Of a DNA stretch of 64,000 nucleotides, positions 9,286-16,788 are shown piece after piece. A program made the translations under genes and the position numbers. The number at the start of each line of letters is the position of its first letter. Positions within the stretch are counted from its first letter, which is position 1. This stretch comes from Hymenobacter piscis (GTDB lineage: Bacteria > Bacteroidota > Bacteroidia > Cytophagales > Hymenobacteraceae). The notes below the pieces were generated by a model that saw only the letters and a program-made list of their open reading frames with translations, was not told where the DNA came from and did no database searches. The stretch covers positions 248,001 to 312,000 of the forward strand of contig NZ_JAHHZN010000003.1 in assembly GCF_018760735.1 (NCBI RefSeq), read 5' to 3'.

Positions 9286-9305
9286 CCCACTCCATTTTCC
9301 GATTC

Positions 9306-9358
9306 ATGAAACGCCACTTCACCACCAACCACGAGCTGTAGGTAACAACCTACAACTC
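9306..9358 (+). other. Possible mini-ORF and overlapping hairpin
   Basis: An 11-codon frame (MKRHFTTNHEL, stop TAG at 9339-9341) ends inside a stem-loop formed by GAGCTGTAGGT and ACCTACAACTC. It lies between the plug-like gene and the 78-residue gene at 9361. It may be a leader region or chance; nothing shows that it is translated. Confidence 0.3.
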
Positions 9359-9360
9359 GC

Positions 9361-9597
9361 ATGAAACAACCAAAAAAACGCTGGGCCTGGACGCCTCGCC
9401 AACGCGGCCGCATCCGGGCGCACAATAGCTTCTGGAACAACTTTTATCAGCCCTCCCGCTCTTTCATTCATGAAATGTGGGTTCATGACCGGGCGCTTAC
9501 CCGCGTGGCCCTGACTCAGATCCGACAAGGCGCTGATGAGGCTGAAGTTCACTTTCCCTATCATCATAAGCACCAAGGTCATTGGCAGTGGGCTTAG
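9361..9597 (+). CDS. Small hypothetical basic protein
   Basis: This 78-residue frame begins with ATG and encodes a protein rich in W, H, R and Q (RWAWTPRQRGRIRAHNSFWNNFYQ; HFPYHHKHQGHWQWA). There is no signal peptide, membrane segment or recognisable domain. Supporting its reality: a clean start, a stop directly before a perfect 20-bp hairpin, and no competing frame. Against it: short length and no known family. If real, its histidine-rich C-terminus might bind metal, but that is speculation. Confidence 0.5.
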   Translation: MKQPKKRWAWTPRQRGRIRAHNSFWNNFYQPSRSFIHEMWVHDRALTRVALTQIRQGADEAEVHFPYHHKHQGHWQWA

Positions 9598-9641
9598 AAC
9601 GCCAAAGAGGGCCGCCAGAAATGGCGGCCCTCTTTGGCGTT
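9598..9641. terminator. Perfect 20-bp hairpin, GAAA loop, bidirectional terminator
   Basis: AACGCCAAAGAGGGCCGCCA pairs perfectly with TGGCGGCCCTCTTTGGCGTT around a GAAA tetraloop. It sits directly after the stop of the 78-residue gene and 42 bases from the end of convergent porX, so it can stop transcription from both sides. Confidence 0.85.
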
Positions 9642-9682
9642 AACTAAATGATATTTCCAAGTAAAAGCTATCGGCTTTCTCG

Positions 9683-11248
9683 CTACCCTTTCGGGCTCAG
9701 CGTAACGTACGGGATGATGCACTCCTCCAGGGAGATGCCGCCGTGCTGGAACGTGTCCTTGTAGTAGTTCACGTAGTAGTTGTAGTTGTTGGGGTAGGCG
9801 AAGAAGTAGTCACCAACCGTAAACACGTAGGCCGTGCTCACGTTTTCGCGGGGCAGGAAAATGTTCTCCGGCTTGCGCACGGTGTACACGTCCTTGCTGT
9901 CGTCGAAGCCCAGGTTTTTGCCGTGCTTGTAGCGCAGGTTGGTGTTCGTGTTTCGGTCGCCCACAATTTTGTAGGGACGCTTGACGCGGATGGTGCCGTG
10001 GTCGGTGGTGATGATGAGCTTGCCCTTGCGCTCGGCAATCTGCTGGAACATCTCATACAGGGGCGAGTGCAGGAACCACGATTTGGTGAGGCTGCGGTAA
10101 GCCGATTCGTCGGCGGCCAGCTCCCGGATCATGGCCATGTCGGTGCGGGCGTGGCTGAGCATGTCCACGAAGTTGTAGACGATGACGTTGCACTTGTAGT
10201 TGTTGTGCAGGTTGGCCATTTTGCCCAGCAAGTCCTTGCCGGCCTGCAGGTTGGTCACCTTGTGGTAGCTGAACTTGTGTTTCTGGTTGGCCTTCTGGAA
10301 CATGATTTCCATGAACTCGGCCTCGTGCATGTTCTTGCCCTCGTCATCGTCGTCCCACACCCATAAGTTGGGGTATTTCTTCTGAATTTCGCTCGGCATC
10401 ATGCCCGAGAAGATGGCATTGCGGGCGTAGGCCGTGGTGGTGGGCAGAATGCTGTAGTAGGTTTCCTCCGAATCAACGGTGAACAGCTCGGCAATAATGG
10501 GCTCGAGCACCTTCCACTGGTCGTAGCGCAGGTTGTCGATGAGCAGGAAGTAAACGGGCGTGTCGCCGGTTTCCTTGAGCAGCGGGAACACCCGCTTCTG
10601 GAACAGCTGGTGCGACATGAGCGGGGCTTCCTCGTCGCCGTGCAGCCAGTCCTCGTAGTTTTCCTGGATGAAGCGGCCGAAGTAGGTGTTGGCCTCGTCC
10701 TTCTGCATGTTGAAAACCTCGGCCATGCTCTTGCCCTCGGTTTCGTTGATTTCGAGCTCCCAGTACACCAGCTTCTTGTACACGTCGGCCCACTCGCTGG
10801 GGCTGAGCCGGTCACCGAGCTGCATGCCCAATTGGCGGAAGTCGCGCTGGTAGCCCGAGTTGGTGGCCTCGCTGACGAGGCGCTTGTTGTCGAGCACCTT
10901 TTTGACGGCCAGCAGGATCTGGCTCGGGTTGACGGGCTTGATGAGGTAGTCGGCAATTTTGGCCCCGATGGCCGATTCCATGATGTGCTCTTCCTCGCTC
11001 TTGGTAATCATGACCACCGGCACGGTGGGCCGTAGGGCCTTGATTTCAGTGAGGGTTTCCAAGCCCGTGAGGCCGGGCATGTTCTCATCCAGAAACACGA
11101 TGTCGTAGGTCTTTTCCTGGATTTCCTCAATGGCATCGGCCCCGGAGTTTACGCCGGTTACGTCGTAGCCCTTGTCTTTGAGAAACAGAATATGGGGTTT
11201 GAGCAGGTCGATTTCATCATCGGCCCAGAGGATGCTGTATTGTTGCAT
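9683..11248 (-). CDS. porX: Type IX secretion response regulator PorX (receiver-PglZ)
   Basis: The 521-residue protein has an N-terminal receiver domain (DDE at 10-12, D54 in IVFLDENMPG, K in DYLIKPVNP) followed by a helical linker and a PglZ domain of the alkaline phosphatase superfamily (about 210-515). Superfamily metal-site segments are visible: LLIDNLRYDQW, and ITTDHGTIRV. This architecture defines PorX, which in Porphyromonas and Flavobacterium works with the kinase PorY and sigma factor SigP to control type IX secretion and, in other work, acts as a nucleotide phosphodiesterase. Length and motifs are normal. No PorY or T9SS structural gene is in the window. Confidence 0.92.
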   Translation of the reverse strand: MQQYSILWADDEIDLLKPHILFLKDKGYDVTGVNSGADAIEEIQEKTYDIVFLDENMPGLTGLETLTEIKALRPTVPVVMITKSEEEHIMESAIGAKIADYLIKPVNPSQILLAVKKVLDNKRLVSEATNSGYQRDFRQLGMQLGDRLSPSEWADVYKKLVYWELEINETEGKSMAEVFNMQKDEANTYFGRFIQENYEDWLHGDEEAPLMSHQLFQKRVFPLLKETGDTPVYFLLIDNLRYDQWKVLEPIIAELFTVDSEETYYSILPTTTAYARNAIFSGMMPSEIQKKYPNLWVWDDDDEGKNMHEAEFMEIMFQKANQKHKFSYHKVTNLQAGKDLLGKMANLHNNYKCNVIVYNFVDMLSHARTDMAMIRELAADESAYRSLTKSWFLHSPLYEMFQQIAERKGKLIITTDHGTIRVKRPYKIVGDRNTNTNLRYKHGKNLGFDDSKDVYTVRKPENIFLPRENVSTAYVFTVGDYFFAYPNNYNYYVNYYKDTFQHGGISLEECIIPYVTLSPKG

Positions 11249-11263
11249 GGCAGGGGTTTATGA

Positions 11264-11873
11264 GGGTCCGGGGGACTGAGGAACTGGGTTCAGTTCCTCT
11301 GGCTGCGGTTTTGGGCAACGTATTTCCTCCGCGGAAAAATAGCTAGGTTTACTTGCCTATACGGCAAGAAGGGTAAGCTATTGTGTTTTTAAGATGAAAT
11401 GAGGGGAAAATATTTTGGGTTTCTGATTCCGTAGTACGGCTATGTTCGATTTCAAAAAACTCCGAATCTGGCAAGAGGGCTACCAGCTCACGCTCTCTGT
11501 TTACCGCGTTACGAAGGCATTCCCAAAGGACGAGCTTTTTGGTTTAACCAGCCAGATGCGCCGTTCGTCAGCTTCTATCCCGCACAATATTGCGGAGGGC
11601 TGCGGCCGCAACTCGGTTCCCGAACTGCTACGGTTTTTGGTTATTGCTATGGGTTCAGCCAGCGAGTTGGAATCCCAGCTCCTATTGTCGGAAGGGCTCG
11701 GCTTTATAACCCCGGAATCCGCCGCATTGTTGATAGACGACGTAATCAGGCTGCGCAAGATGATTATCGCCTACTACAAAACCATAAAGCCTCCCGCCGC
11801 ATAGCACCAAAAAAGCCCATCCCCTAGTCCCTAAAGAACCCAGTCCCCCAGACCCCAAGTCCCCCGGACCCCC
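11264..11873. mobile_element. Candidate IVS-like element: inverted arms around an S23-type gene
   Basis: Left part 11264-11299 (GGGTCCGGGGGACTGAGGAA..., itself a small hairpin GAGGAACTG/CAGTTCCTC) and right part 11820-11873 carry inverted copies of the same words: GGGTCCGGGGGACT (14 bp) and ACTGGGTTC (9 bp). Between them lies only the four-helix-bundle gene. The word GGACTGAG/GAACTGGG is the same one found in the palindrome between xerD-like and aroQ at 47.7 kb, where no gene is enclosed. In 23S rRNA intervening sequences, S23-family frames are likewise enclosed by inverted repeats. Mobility is inferred, not shown. Confidence 0.45.
11442..11804 (+). CDS. S23/Avd-type four-helix-bundle protein
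   Basis: This 120-residue protein is a textbook member of the 23S rRNA intervening-sequence protein (S23) family: MFDFKKLRIWQEGYQL, VYRVTKAFPKDELFGLTSQMRRSSASIPHNIAEGCGR, then IAMGSASELESQLLLS. The fold is a four-helix bundle, related to the Avd accessory protein of diversity-generating retroelements, and forms a basic pentamer that may bind nucleic acid. Its biochemical role is not known. Base composition is visibly lower in GC than its neighbours, a sign of separate origin. It lies between the inverted arms of a word-repeat element and not in an rRNA gene. Confidence 0.9.
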   Translation: MFDFKKLRIWQEGYQLTLSVYRVTKAFPKDELFGLTSQMRRSSASIPHNIAEGCGRNSVPELLRFLVIAMGSASELESQLLLSEGLGFITPESAALLIDDVIRLRKMIIAYYKTIKPPAA

Positions 11874-11875
11874 AC

Positions 11876-13105
11876 ATGAACAAAAAGAAAATCTTCAACG
11901 ACCCCGTTTACGGCTTTGTCACCATCCCGACGGAGCTGCTCTTTGACCTGATTGAGCACACCTATTTTCAGCGCCTGCGCCGCATTCAGCAGCTGGGCCT
12001 CACCATGTTCGTGTACCCGGGCGCCCTGCACACGCGTTTCCACCACGCCCTGGGCGCCATGCACCTGATGACGCTGGCCCTGCGGACGCTCAAGGACAAG
12101 GGCGTGCAGATTTCGGCCCGGGAGGGTGAGGCAGCCATGGCCGCCATCCTGCTCCACGACATCGGCCACGGCCCCCTCTCCCACGCCCTGGAGCGCAGCA
12201 TTTTCCATGATGTGCACCACGAGGCCGTGAGTTTGCACCTGATGCGTCAGCTCAACGGGGAGTTTGCGGGCGCGCTGGACCTGGCCATCGAGATTTTCCA
12301 GGGCACTTACGACCGGCCGTTTTTTCACCAGCTCGTGAGCAGCCAGCTGGACATGGACCGGCTCGACTACCTCAACCGCGACTCGTTTTACACCGGCGTG
12401 CAGGAAGGCCGCCCCGGCGCCGACCGCCTCATCAAGATGCTGACGGTGGTGGATGAGCGGCTGGTGCTGGAGGAAAAGGCGGTGTACAGCATCGAGAACT
12501 TTCTGGTGAGCCGACGCCTGATGTACTGGCAGGTGTACCTGCACAAAACCGTGACCTCGGCCGAGCAGATGGTCATCCGGATTATGCAGCGGGCCCGCGA
12601 CCTGGTGCGGGCCGGCACGGACGTACCCGCCTCGCCCAACCTGCACTTCTTCCTTTCCCGCCCCGTTACGCAGCAGCAGTTTGAGCAGGACGACGAGATT
12701 CTGCGCCGCTTTACCCGCCTCGACGATACCGACGTGTGGGGTGCCGTCAAGCTCTGGGCCGACCACCCCGATACGGTTTTGCGCTACCTAGCCCAGAGTC
12801 TGCTCGACCGCCACCTGTTCAAAATCACGCTCCAGGCCGAGCCCTTCGAGGAGGAATTCCAGCTCGGCATCGTGGAGCTCATTGCCGCCCGCTTCGAGCT
12901 GCCCCTTGCCGATGCGGCCCAGCTCATGCTCACCGGCCGCATCAGCAACAACGCCTACGACGCCGACGGCCAGGACACCATCGACGTGCTCACCAAGCGC
13001 GGCCAGGTCGTCAATGTGGCCGCCGCCTCCGACCTGCCCAACATCAAGGCCCTGGGCCAGCGGGTGGAGAAGCACTACATCTGCTACCCCAAGGAGATTC
13101 TGTAG
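11876..13105 (+). CDS. HD-domain phosphohydrolase (dGTPase/YdhJ-like)
   Basis: This 409-residue cytosolic protein belongs to the HD superfamily. The metal-binding set is visible: H in LHTRFHHALGAMHL, HD in ILLHDIGHGPLSHALE and D in SSQLDMDRLDYLNRDS, spaced as in SAMHD1-like dNTP triphosphohydrolases. The C-terminal half is helical and ends in HYICYPKEIL. Bacteroidota commonly place this gene directly before lpxD, as here, but its substrate is not established. The start ATG follows the right arm of the S23 element by three bases, so the element probably interrupts what was the porX-HD spacer. Confidence 0.85.
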   Translation: MNKKKIFNDPVYGFVTIPTELLFDLIEHTYFQRLRRIQQLGLTMFVYPGALHTRFHHALGAMHLMTLALRTLKDKGVQISAREGEAAMAAILLHDIGHGPLSHALERSIFHDVHHEAVSLHLMRQLNGEFAGALDLAIEIFQGTYDRPFFHQLVSSQLDMDRLDYLNRDSFYTGVQEGRPGADRLIKMLTVVDERLVLEEKAVYSIENFLVSRRLMYWQVYLHKTVTSAEQMVIRIMQRARDLVRAGTDVPASPNLHFFLSRPVTQQQFEQDDEILRRFTRLDDTDVWGAVKLWADHPDTVLRYLAQSLLDRHLFKITLQAEPFEEEFQLGIVELIAARFELPLADAAQLMLTGRISNNAYDADGQDTIDVLTKRGQVVNVAAASDLPNIKALGQRVEKHYICYPKEIL

Positions 13106-13106
13106 T

Positions 13107-13222
13107 GGTTTTGGGGGAATGGTTTATGGTTTTGGCCTTGTTCAACCCAGTAATGGAAGGCATTGGAATACACCCATGCCAAAACCAACAACTAAAAACC
13201 GAAAACCAACTCTTACTTTTGC
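13107..13222. repeat. Imperfect palindrome with GGTTTT words
   Basis: GGTTTTGGGGGAATGGTTTATGG at the left faces CCAAAACCAACAACTAAAAACC at the right, with degenerate 7- to 8-nt words GGTTTTxG. It fills the spacer between the HD gene and lpxD and ends in the lpxD promoter box. Confidence 0.5.
13214..13221 (+). promoter_or_regulatory. -7 box TACTTTTG, leaderless lpxD
   Basis: TACTTTTG fits TAnnTTTG and ends only four bases before the lpxD ATG at 13226. With the usual start point a few bases after the box, the mRNA would begin at or within the start codon. Confidence 0.6.
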
Positions 13223-13225
13223 CCG

Positions 13226-14266
13226 ATGGAATTTACCGTAGGCCAGATAGCAGAAGTGCTGCACGGAGCAGTAGAGGGCAATGGCGACCAGCGCATTGAC
13301 CGACTCGCCAAGATTGAAGAGGGCCAGGCCGGTTCCCTGTCGTTTCTGGCCAACCCCAAGTACGAGCCCTTTCTCTACTCCACGGGGGCCACGGCCGTCA
13401 TTGTGAGCCGCACCCTGGAGCTGCGCCAGCCCGTAACGGCGGCCCTGATCCGGGTGGAAGACCCCTACACCAGCTTCACGGCCCTGCTCGAATTTTATCA
13501 GCAGGCTACCCGCACCGGCAAGCGGGGCGTGGAAGAGCCGGCCTACATGGCGGCCAGCAGCACCATCGGCGGCAACCACTACCGCGGGGCCTTCTCCTAC
13601 ATCGGGGAGAACTGCAAAATCGGGGCCGACGTGGTGATTTTTCCCCACGTGTTCATCGGCGACCGGGTGAAAATCGGGGACGGCACCATTCTGTACGCCG
13701 GGGCGAAAATCTACGCCGAAACCGTGATTGGCCGTAACTGCGTGGTGCACGCGGGCGCCGTCATCGGCTCCGACGGCTTTGGCTTTGCGCCCCAGCCCGA
13801 TGGCTCCTACCGCACGATTCCGCAGATTGGCAACGTGGTGCTCCAGGACAACGTGAGCATCGGGGCCAACGCCACCATCGACTGCGCCACGATGGGCGCC
13901 ACCGTTATCCGGGAAGGCGCCAAAATCGACAACCTCGTGCAGATTGCCCACAATGTTGAAATCGGGCGGCACACGGTGGTGGCGGCCCAGGCGGGCATTT
14001 CGGGCTCCACCAAAATCGGCGACTTCTGCGTGCTGGCGGGCCAGGTGGGCCTGGCCGGCCACCTTACGCTGGCCAACCGCACCACTGTTACGGCCCAGTC
14101 GGGCGTGGGCAAGTCCATCAAGGAAGAAGGCGTGTTTCTGCAGGGCTCCCCGGCCTTCGGGCTGCGCGACAGTCTGCGGGCCAACGCCATTTTCCGCCAC
14201 CTGCCCGACCTGGAGCGCCGCCTGCGCCTGCTGGAGCAGAACGGTCGGCCGCCGGAAAAGCCCTAG
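13226..14266 (+). CDS. lpxD: UDP-3-O-acylglucosamine N-acyltransferase LpxD
   Basis: LpxD adds the second (N-linked) hydroxyacyl chain in the third step of lipid A synthesis. The 346-residue protein has the N-terminal uridine-binding domain (about 1-100) and a left-handed beta-helix of hexapeptide repeats (about 105-300). The catalytic-histidine region NLVQIAHNVEIGRHTVVAAQ and the GSDGFGFAPQPDGSYRTIPQIG segment are characteristic. The C-terminal helix (DLERRLRLLEQ) is present. It leads a cluster with lpxC-fabZ and lpxA. Its stop codon TAG is also the first part of the downstream promoter box at 14264. Confidence 0.95.
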   Translation: MEFTVGQIAEVLHGAVEGNGDQRIDRLAKIEEGQAGSLSFLANPKYEPFLYSTGATAVIVSRTLELRQPVTAALIRVEDPYTSFTALLEFYQQATRTGKRGVEEPAYMAASSTIGGNHYRGAFSYIGENCKIGADVVIFPHVFIGDRVKIGDGTILYAGAKIYAETVIGRNCVVHAGAVIGSDGFGFAPQPDGSYRTIPQIGNVVLQDNVSIGANATIDCATMGATVIREGAKIDNLVQIAHNVEIGRHTVVAAQAGISGSTKIGDFCVLAGQVGLAGHLTLANRTTVTAQSGVGKSIKEEGVFLQGSPAFGLRDSLRANAIFRHLPDLERRLRLLEQNGRPPEKP

Positions 14267-14271
14267 CTTTG
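14264..14271 (+). promoter_or_regulatory. -7 box TAGCTTTG before lpxC-fabZ
   Basis: TAGCTTTG overlaps the lpxD stop codon and fits TAnnTTTG. Transcription from it would read through the palindrome at 14281 into lpxC-fabZ. Confidence 0.5.
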
Positions 14272-14280
14272 CAGACCTCT

Positions 14281-14364
14281 GAGTTGTCAGTTGCCAGTTG
14301 CCAGTGATCAGGCCGTTCTACTTAACGCCTGCCCTGACAACTGGCAACTGGCAACTGACAACTG
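14281..14364. repeat. Palindrome of GTTGCCA heptamers, 22-bp perfect arms
   Basis: Left arm 14283-14304 is GTTGTCA followed by GTTGCCA units; the right arm 14341-14362 is its exact reverse complement. The same 7-nt word class occurs at 31.9 kb inside valS and at 46.6 kb. It separates lpxD from lpxC-fabZ. Confidence 0.85.
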
Positions 14365-14369
14365 ACCCA

Positions 14370-15761
14370 ATGAACGACAAGCAACATACTATCAAGGCCC
14401 CGGTCACCGTGAGTGGCATTGGTCTTCATACCGGCGTGCAGGCCACCATGACGTTCTGCCCCGCTCCTATCAACCACGGCTACAAGTTTCAGCGCGTGGA
14501 TTTGCCCGGCCAGCCCATCGTGGATGCCGACGTGGACAACGTGGTAGACCTGTCGCGCGGCACGACCATTGAGCAGAACGGCGCCCGCGTAAACACCGTG
14601 GAGCACACGCTGGCGGCCCTCGTGGGTTTGCAGATTGACAACGTGCTCATCCAGCTCGACGGTCCCGAGCCGCCCATCATGGACGGTAGCAGCTACGAGT
14701 TTATCAAGCCCCTGCAGGAAGTGGGCCTCGAGGAGCAGAACGCCCTGCGCAACTACTTCGAGATTCCCGACGAAATTCGCTACGTGGACAACGCCCGGGC
14801 CGTGGAAATTGCCGCCCTGCCGCTCAATTCCTACCGCCTCACGGTGATGGTGGACTACAACTCGCCGGTGCTGGGCTCCCAGCATGCCTCGCTCACCGAC
14901 ATCGAGAACTTCACGGCCGAAATCAGCTCCTCGCGCACGTTCTGCTTTCTGCACGAGCTGGAAGCCCTCTACAAATCCAACCTCATTAAAGGAGGCGATT
15001 TGAGCAATGCCATTGTGGTGGTGGATCGGGTGGTGAGCGACGAGGAGCTCGACGAGCTGGCCACCATGCTGGGCAAGCCCAAGGTGGCCGTCAAGAAGGA
15101 GGGCATCCTCAATAACGTGGACCTGCGCTACAAGAACGAGCCGGCTCGCCACAAGCTCCTCGACCTGGTGGGCGACCTGGCCCTGGTGGGCCGGCCGCTG
15201 AAAGGGCAGATTCTGGCTGCCCGGCCCGGGCACGCGGCCAACGTGGCCTTCGCCAAACGCATCAAGAAGAAGATGATGGAGGCCCATACCAGCCCCATCC
15301 CGACCTACGACCCGAGCCGGGTGCCGGTCATGGACATCAACCAGATTGCCGCGACCCTGCCCCACCGCTACCCGTTCCTGCTGATTGATAAAATCATTCA
15401 CCTCGACGCCACCACGGTGACGGGCGTGAAAAACGTGACCTTCAACGAGCAGTTCTTCACCGGCCACTTTCCCGGCAACCCCGTGATGCCCGGCGTGCTC
15501 CAGATTGAAGCCATGGCCCAGACCGGCGGCATCCTGGTGCTCAACACCGTGCCCGACCCGGAGAACTACTGGACCTACTTCCTGGGCATCGAAAACTGCC
15601 GGTTCCGCCGCATGGTGAAGCCCGGCGACACCATCATCTTCAAGTGCGAGCTGACCGCGCCCATCAAGCGGGGCATTGCCAAAATGAGCGGCAAAGCCTT
15701 CGTGAACGGCAAAGTGGTGATGGAAGCCGAAATGTCGGCCAGCATCGTGAAAAAGAATTAA
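14370..15761 (+). CDS. lpxC-fabZ: Bifunctional LpxC-FabZ
   Basis: This 463-residue fusion joins UDP-3-O-acyl-GlcNAc deacetylase (LpxC, about 1-300) with 3-hydroxyacyl-ACP dehydratase (FabZ, about 318-463). LpxC shows GIGLHTG, the zinc ligand in VEHTLAAL, the second site in HKLLDLVGDLALVGRP. FabZ shows LPHRYPFLLIDKI and GHFPGNPVMPGVLQIEAMAQ with its catalytic His and Glu. The fusion is a known Bacteroidota/Chlorobi trait and couples lipid A commitment to hydroxyacyl supply. I chose ATG 14370; the frame upstream is only the palindrome. The TAA stop is formed by an AT-rich word repeat. Confidence 0.96.
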   Translation: MNDKQHTIKAPVTVSGIGLHTGVQATMTFCPAPINHGYKFQRVDLPGQPIVDADVDNVVDLSRGTTIEQNGARVNTVEHTLAALVGLQIDNVLIQLDGPEPPIMDGSSYEFIKPLQEVGLEEQNALRNYFEIPDEIRYVDNARAVEIAALPLNSYRLTVMVDYNSPVLGSQHASLTDIENFTAEISSSRTFCFLHELEALYKSNLIKGGDLSNAIVVVDRVVSDEELDELATMLGKPKVAVKKEGILNNVDLRYKNEPARHKLLDLVGDLALVGRPLKGQILAARPGHAANVAFAKRIKKKMMEAHTSPIPTYDPSRVPVMDINQIAATLPHRYPFLLIDKIIHLDATTVTGVKNVTFNEQFFTGHFPGNPVMPGVLQIEAMAQTGGILVLNTVPDPENYWTYFLGIENCRFRRMVKPGDTIIFKCELTAPIKRGIAKMSGKAFVNGKVVMEAEMSASIVKKN

Positions 15762-15862
15762 AAATTAAAAATGAAGAATTAAAAATGGCCGTTCCGGCAA
15801 CTCTTGCCCTGTCCATTTAATTCAATTTTTAATTCTTAATTTTTAATTTTTAATTAAAAAAA
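15756..15862. repeat. AT-rich composite palindrome (ATTAAAA heptamers)
   Basis: The left arm starts with the final codons of lpxC-fabZ (AAT TAA) and continues in ATTAAAA units; the right arm is an inverted copy with extra units. It ends three bases before the lpxA ATG. The word is the same as at 2.2 kb. Confidence 0.82.
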
Positions 15863-15864
15863 GA

Positions 15865-16665
15865 ATGACCCAGCCGCTCGCCTATATTCACCCCGAGGCC
15901 CAGATTGCCCAGAACGTGGTAGTGGAGCCCTTCACCACCATCGACAAGGATGTTGAAATCGGGGAAGGCACCTGGATTGGCCCCAACGTCACGATTATGG
16001 CCGGGGCCCGCATTGGCAAAAACTGCAAGGTATTCCCCGGCGCCGTTATTGCGGCCCAGCCCCAGGACCTGAAATTCGCCGGCGAAAAAACCACGGTGCA
16101 CATCGGCGACAACACCGTTATCCGGGAGTGCGTGACCATCAACCGCGGCACTGTGGACCGGCTCAAAACCGTGGTAGGCAGCAACTGCCTGCTGATGGCC
16201 TACGTGCACATTGCCCACGACTGCATCATCGGCAACCACTGCATTCTGGCCAACACCGTGCAGGTAGCCGGGCACGTGGAGGTGGGCGACTACGCCATTA
16301 TCGGGGGCTCCTCGGCCATTCACCAGTTTGTACGGGTGGGGCAGCACGCCATGATTTCGGGCGGCTCCCTGATCCGCAAGGACGTGCCGCCCTTCGTGAA
16401 GGCGGGCCGCGAGCCGCTCAGCTACGCGGGCATCAACAGCATCGGGCTGCGCCGCCGCGGCTTCTCGGACCAGAAGATTTCCGAGATTCAGCAGCTCTAC
16501 CGCCTGCTGTTCATGAGCGGCCTCAACAACGCCGCCGCCCTCGAGCAGATTGAGCTGGAACTGGCCCCCTCGCCCGAGCGCGACGAAGTGGTGAACTTCA
16601 TCCGGAACTCCGGCCGCGGCGTCATCAAGGGCTACGGCCGCGGCCCCAGCGCCGGCGGGGAGTAG
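15865..16665 (+). CDS. lpxA: UDP-N-acetylglucosamine O-acyltransferase LpxA
   Basis: LpxA starts lipid A synthesis by moving a hydroxyacyl chain from ACP to UDP-GlcNAc. The 266 residues match the family length. A beta-helix of hexapeptide repeats (YIHPEAQIAQNVVVEPFTTID...) covers about 1-185 and a helical C-terminal domain follows. The catalytic histidine lies in MAYVHIAHDCIIGNHCIL, and INRGTVDR is the family signature. It is third in the lpxD, lpxC-fabZ, lpxA order common in Bacteroidota. The stop is followed at once by GTAGCTG word repeats. Confidence 0.95.
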   Translation: MTQPLAYIHPEAQIAQNVVVEPFTTIDKDVEIGEGTWIGPNVTIMAGARIGKNCKVFPGAVIAAQPQDLKFAGEKTTVHIGDNTVIRECVTINRGTVDRLKTVVGSNCLLMAYVHIAHDCIIGNHCILANTVQVAGHVEVGDYAIIGGSSAIHQFVRVGQHAMISGGSLIRKDVPPFVKAGREPLSYAGINSIGLRRRGFSDQKISEIQQLYRLLFMSGLNNAAALEQIELELAPSPERDEVVNFIRNSGRGVIKGYGRGPSAGGE

Positions 16666-16671
16666 TATTGG

Positions 16672-16740
16672 TAGCTGGTAGCTGGTAGCTGGTAGCTGAG
16701 GGAACGTCATTCCGAGCGGAACCGCTCGGAATGACGTTCT
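16672..16740. repeat. GTAGCTG heptamer array plus REP-like palindrome
   Basis: Four tandem copies of a 7-nt word (GTAGCTG) start six bases after the lpxA stop. They lead into an 18-bp perfect palindrome (16702-16719 with 16722-16739) beginning GAACGTCATTCCGAGCGG and followed by TTTT. This compact copy can also act as the lpxA terminator. Confidence 0.85.
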
Positions 16741-16788
16741 TTTAATCTGTTCCTCCTCGGTATTTACTTTCCTTCCACATTCTACCAG

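Noticed and set aside
14298..14369. Longer N-terminus for LpxC-FabZ
   Set aside because: These 24 codons lie in the palindrome, and the conserved family start MNDKQHTIKAPVTVSG follows directly.
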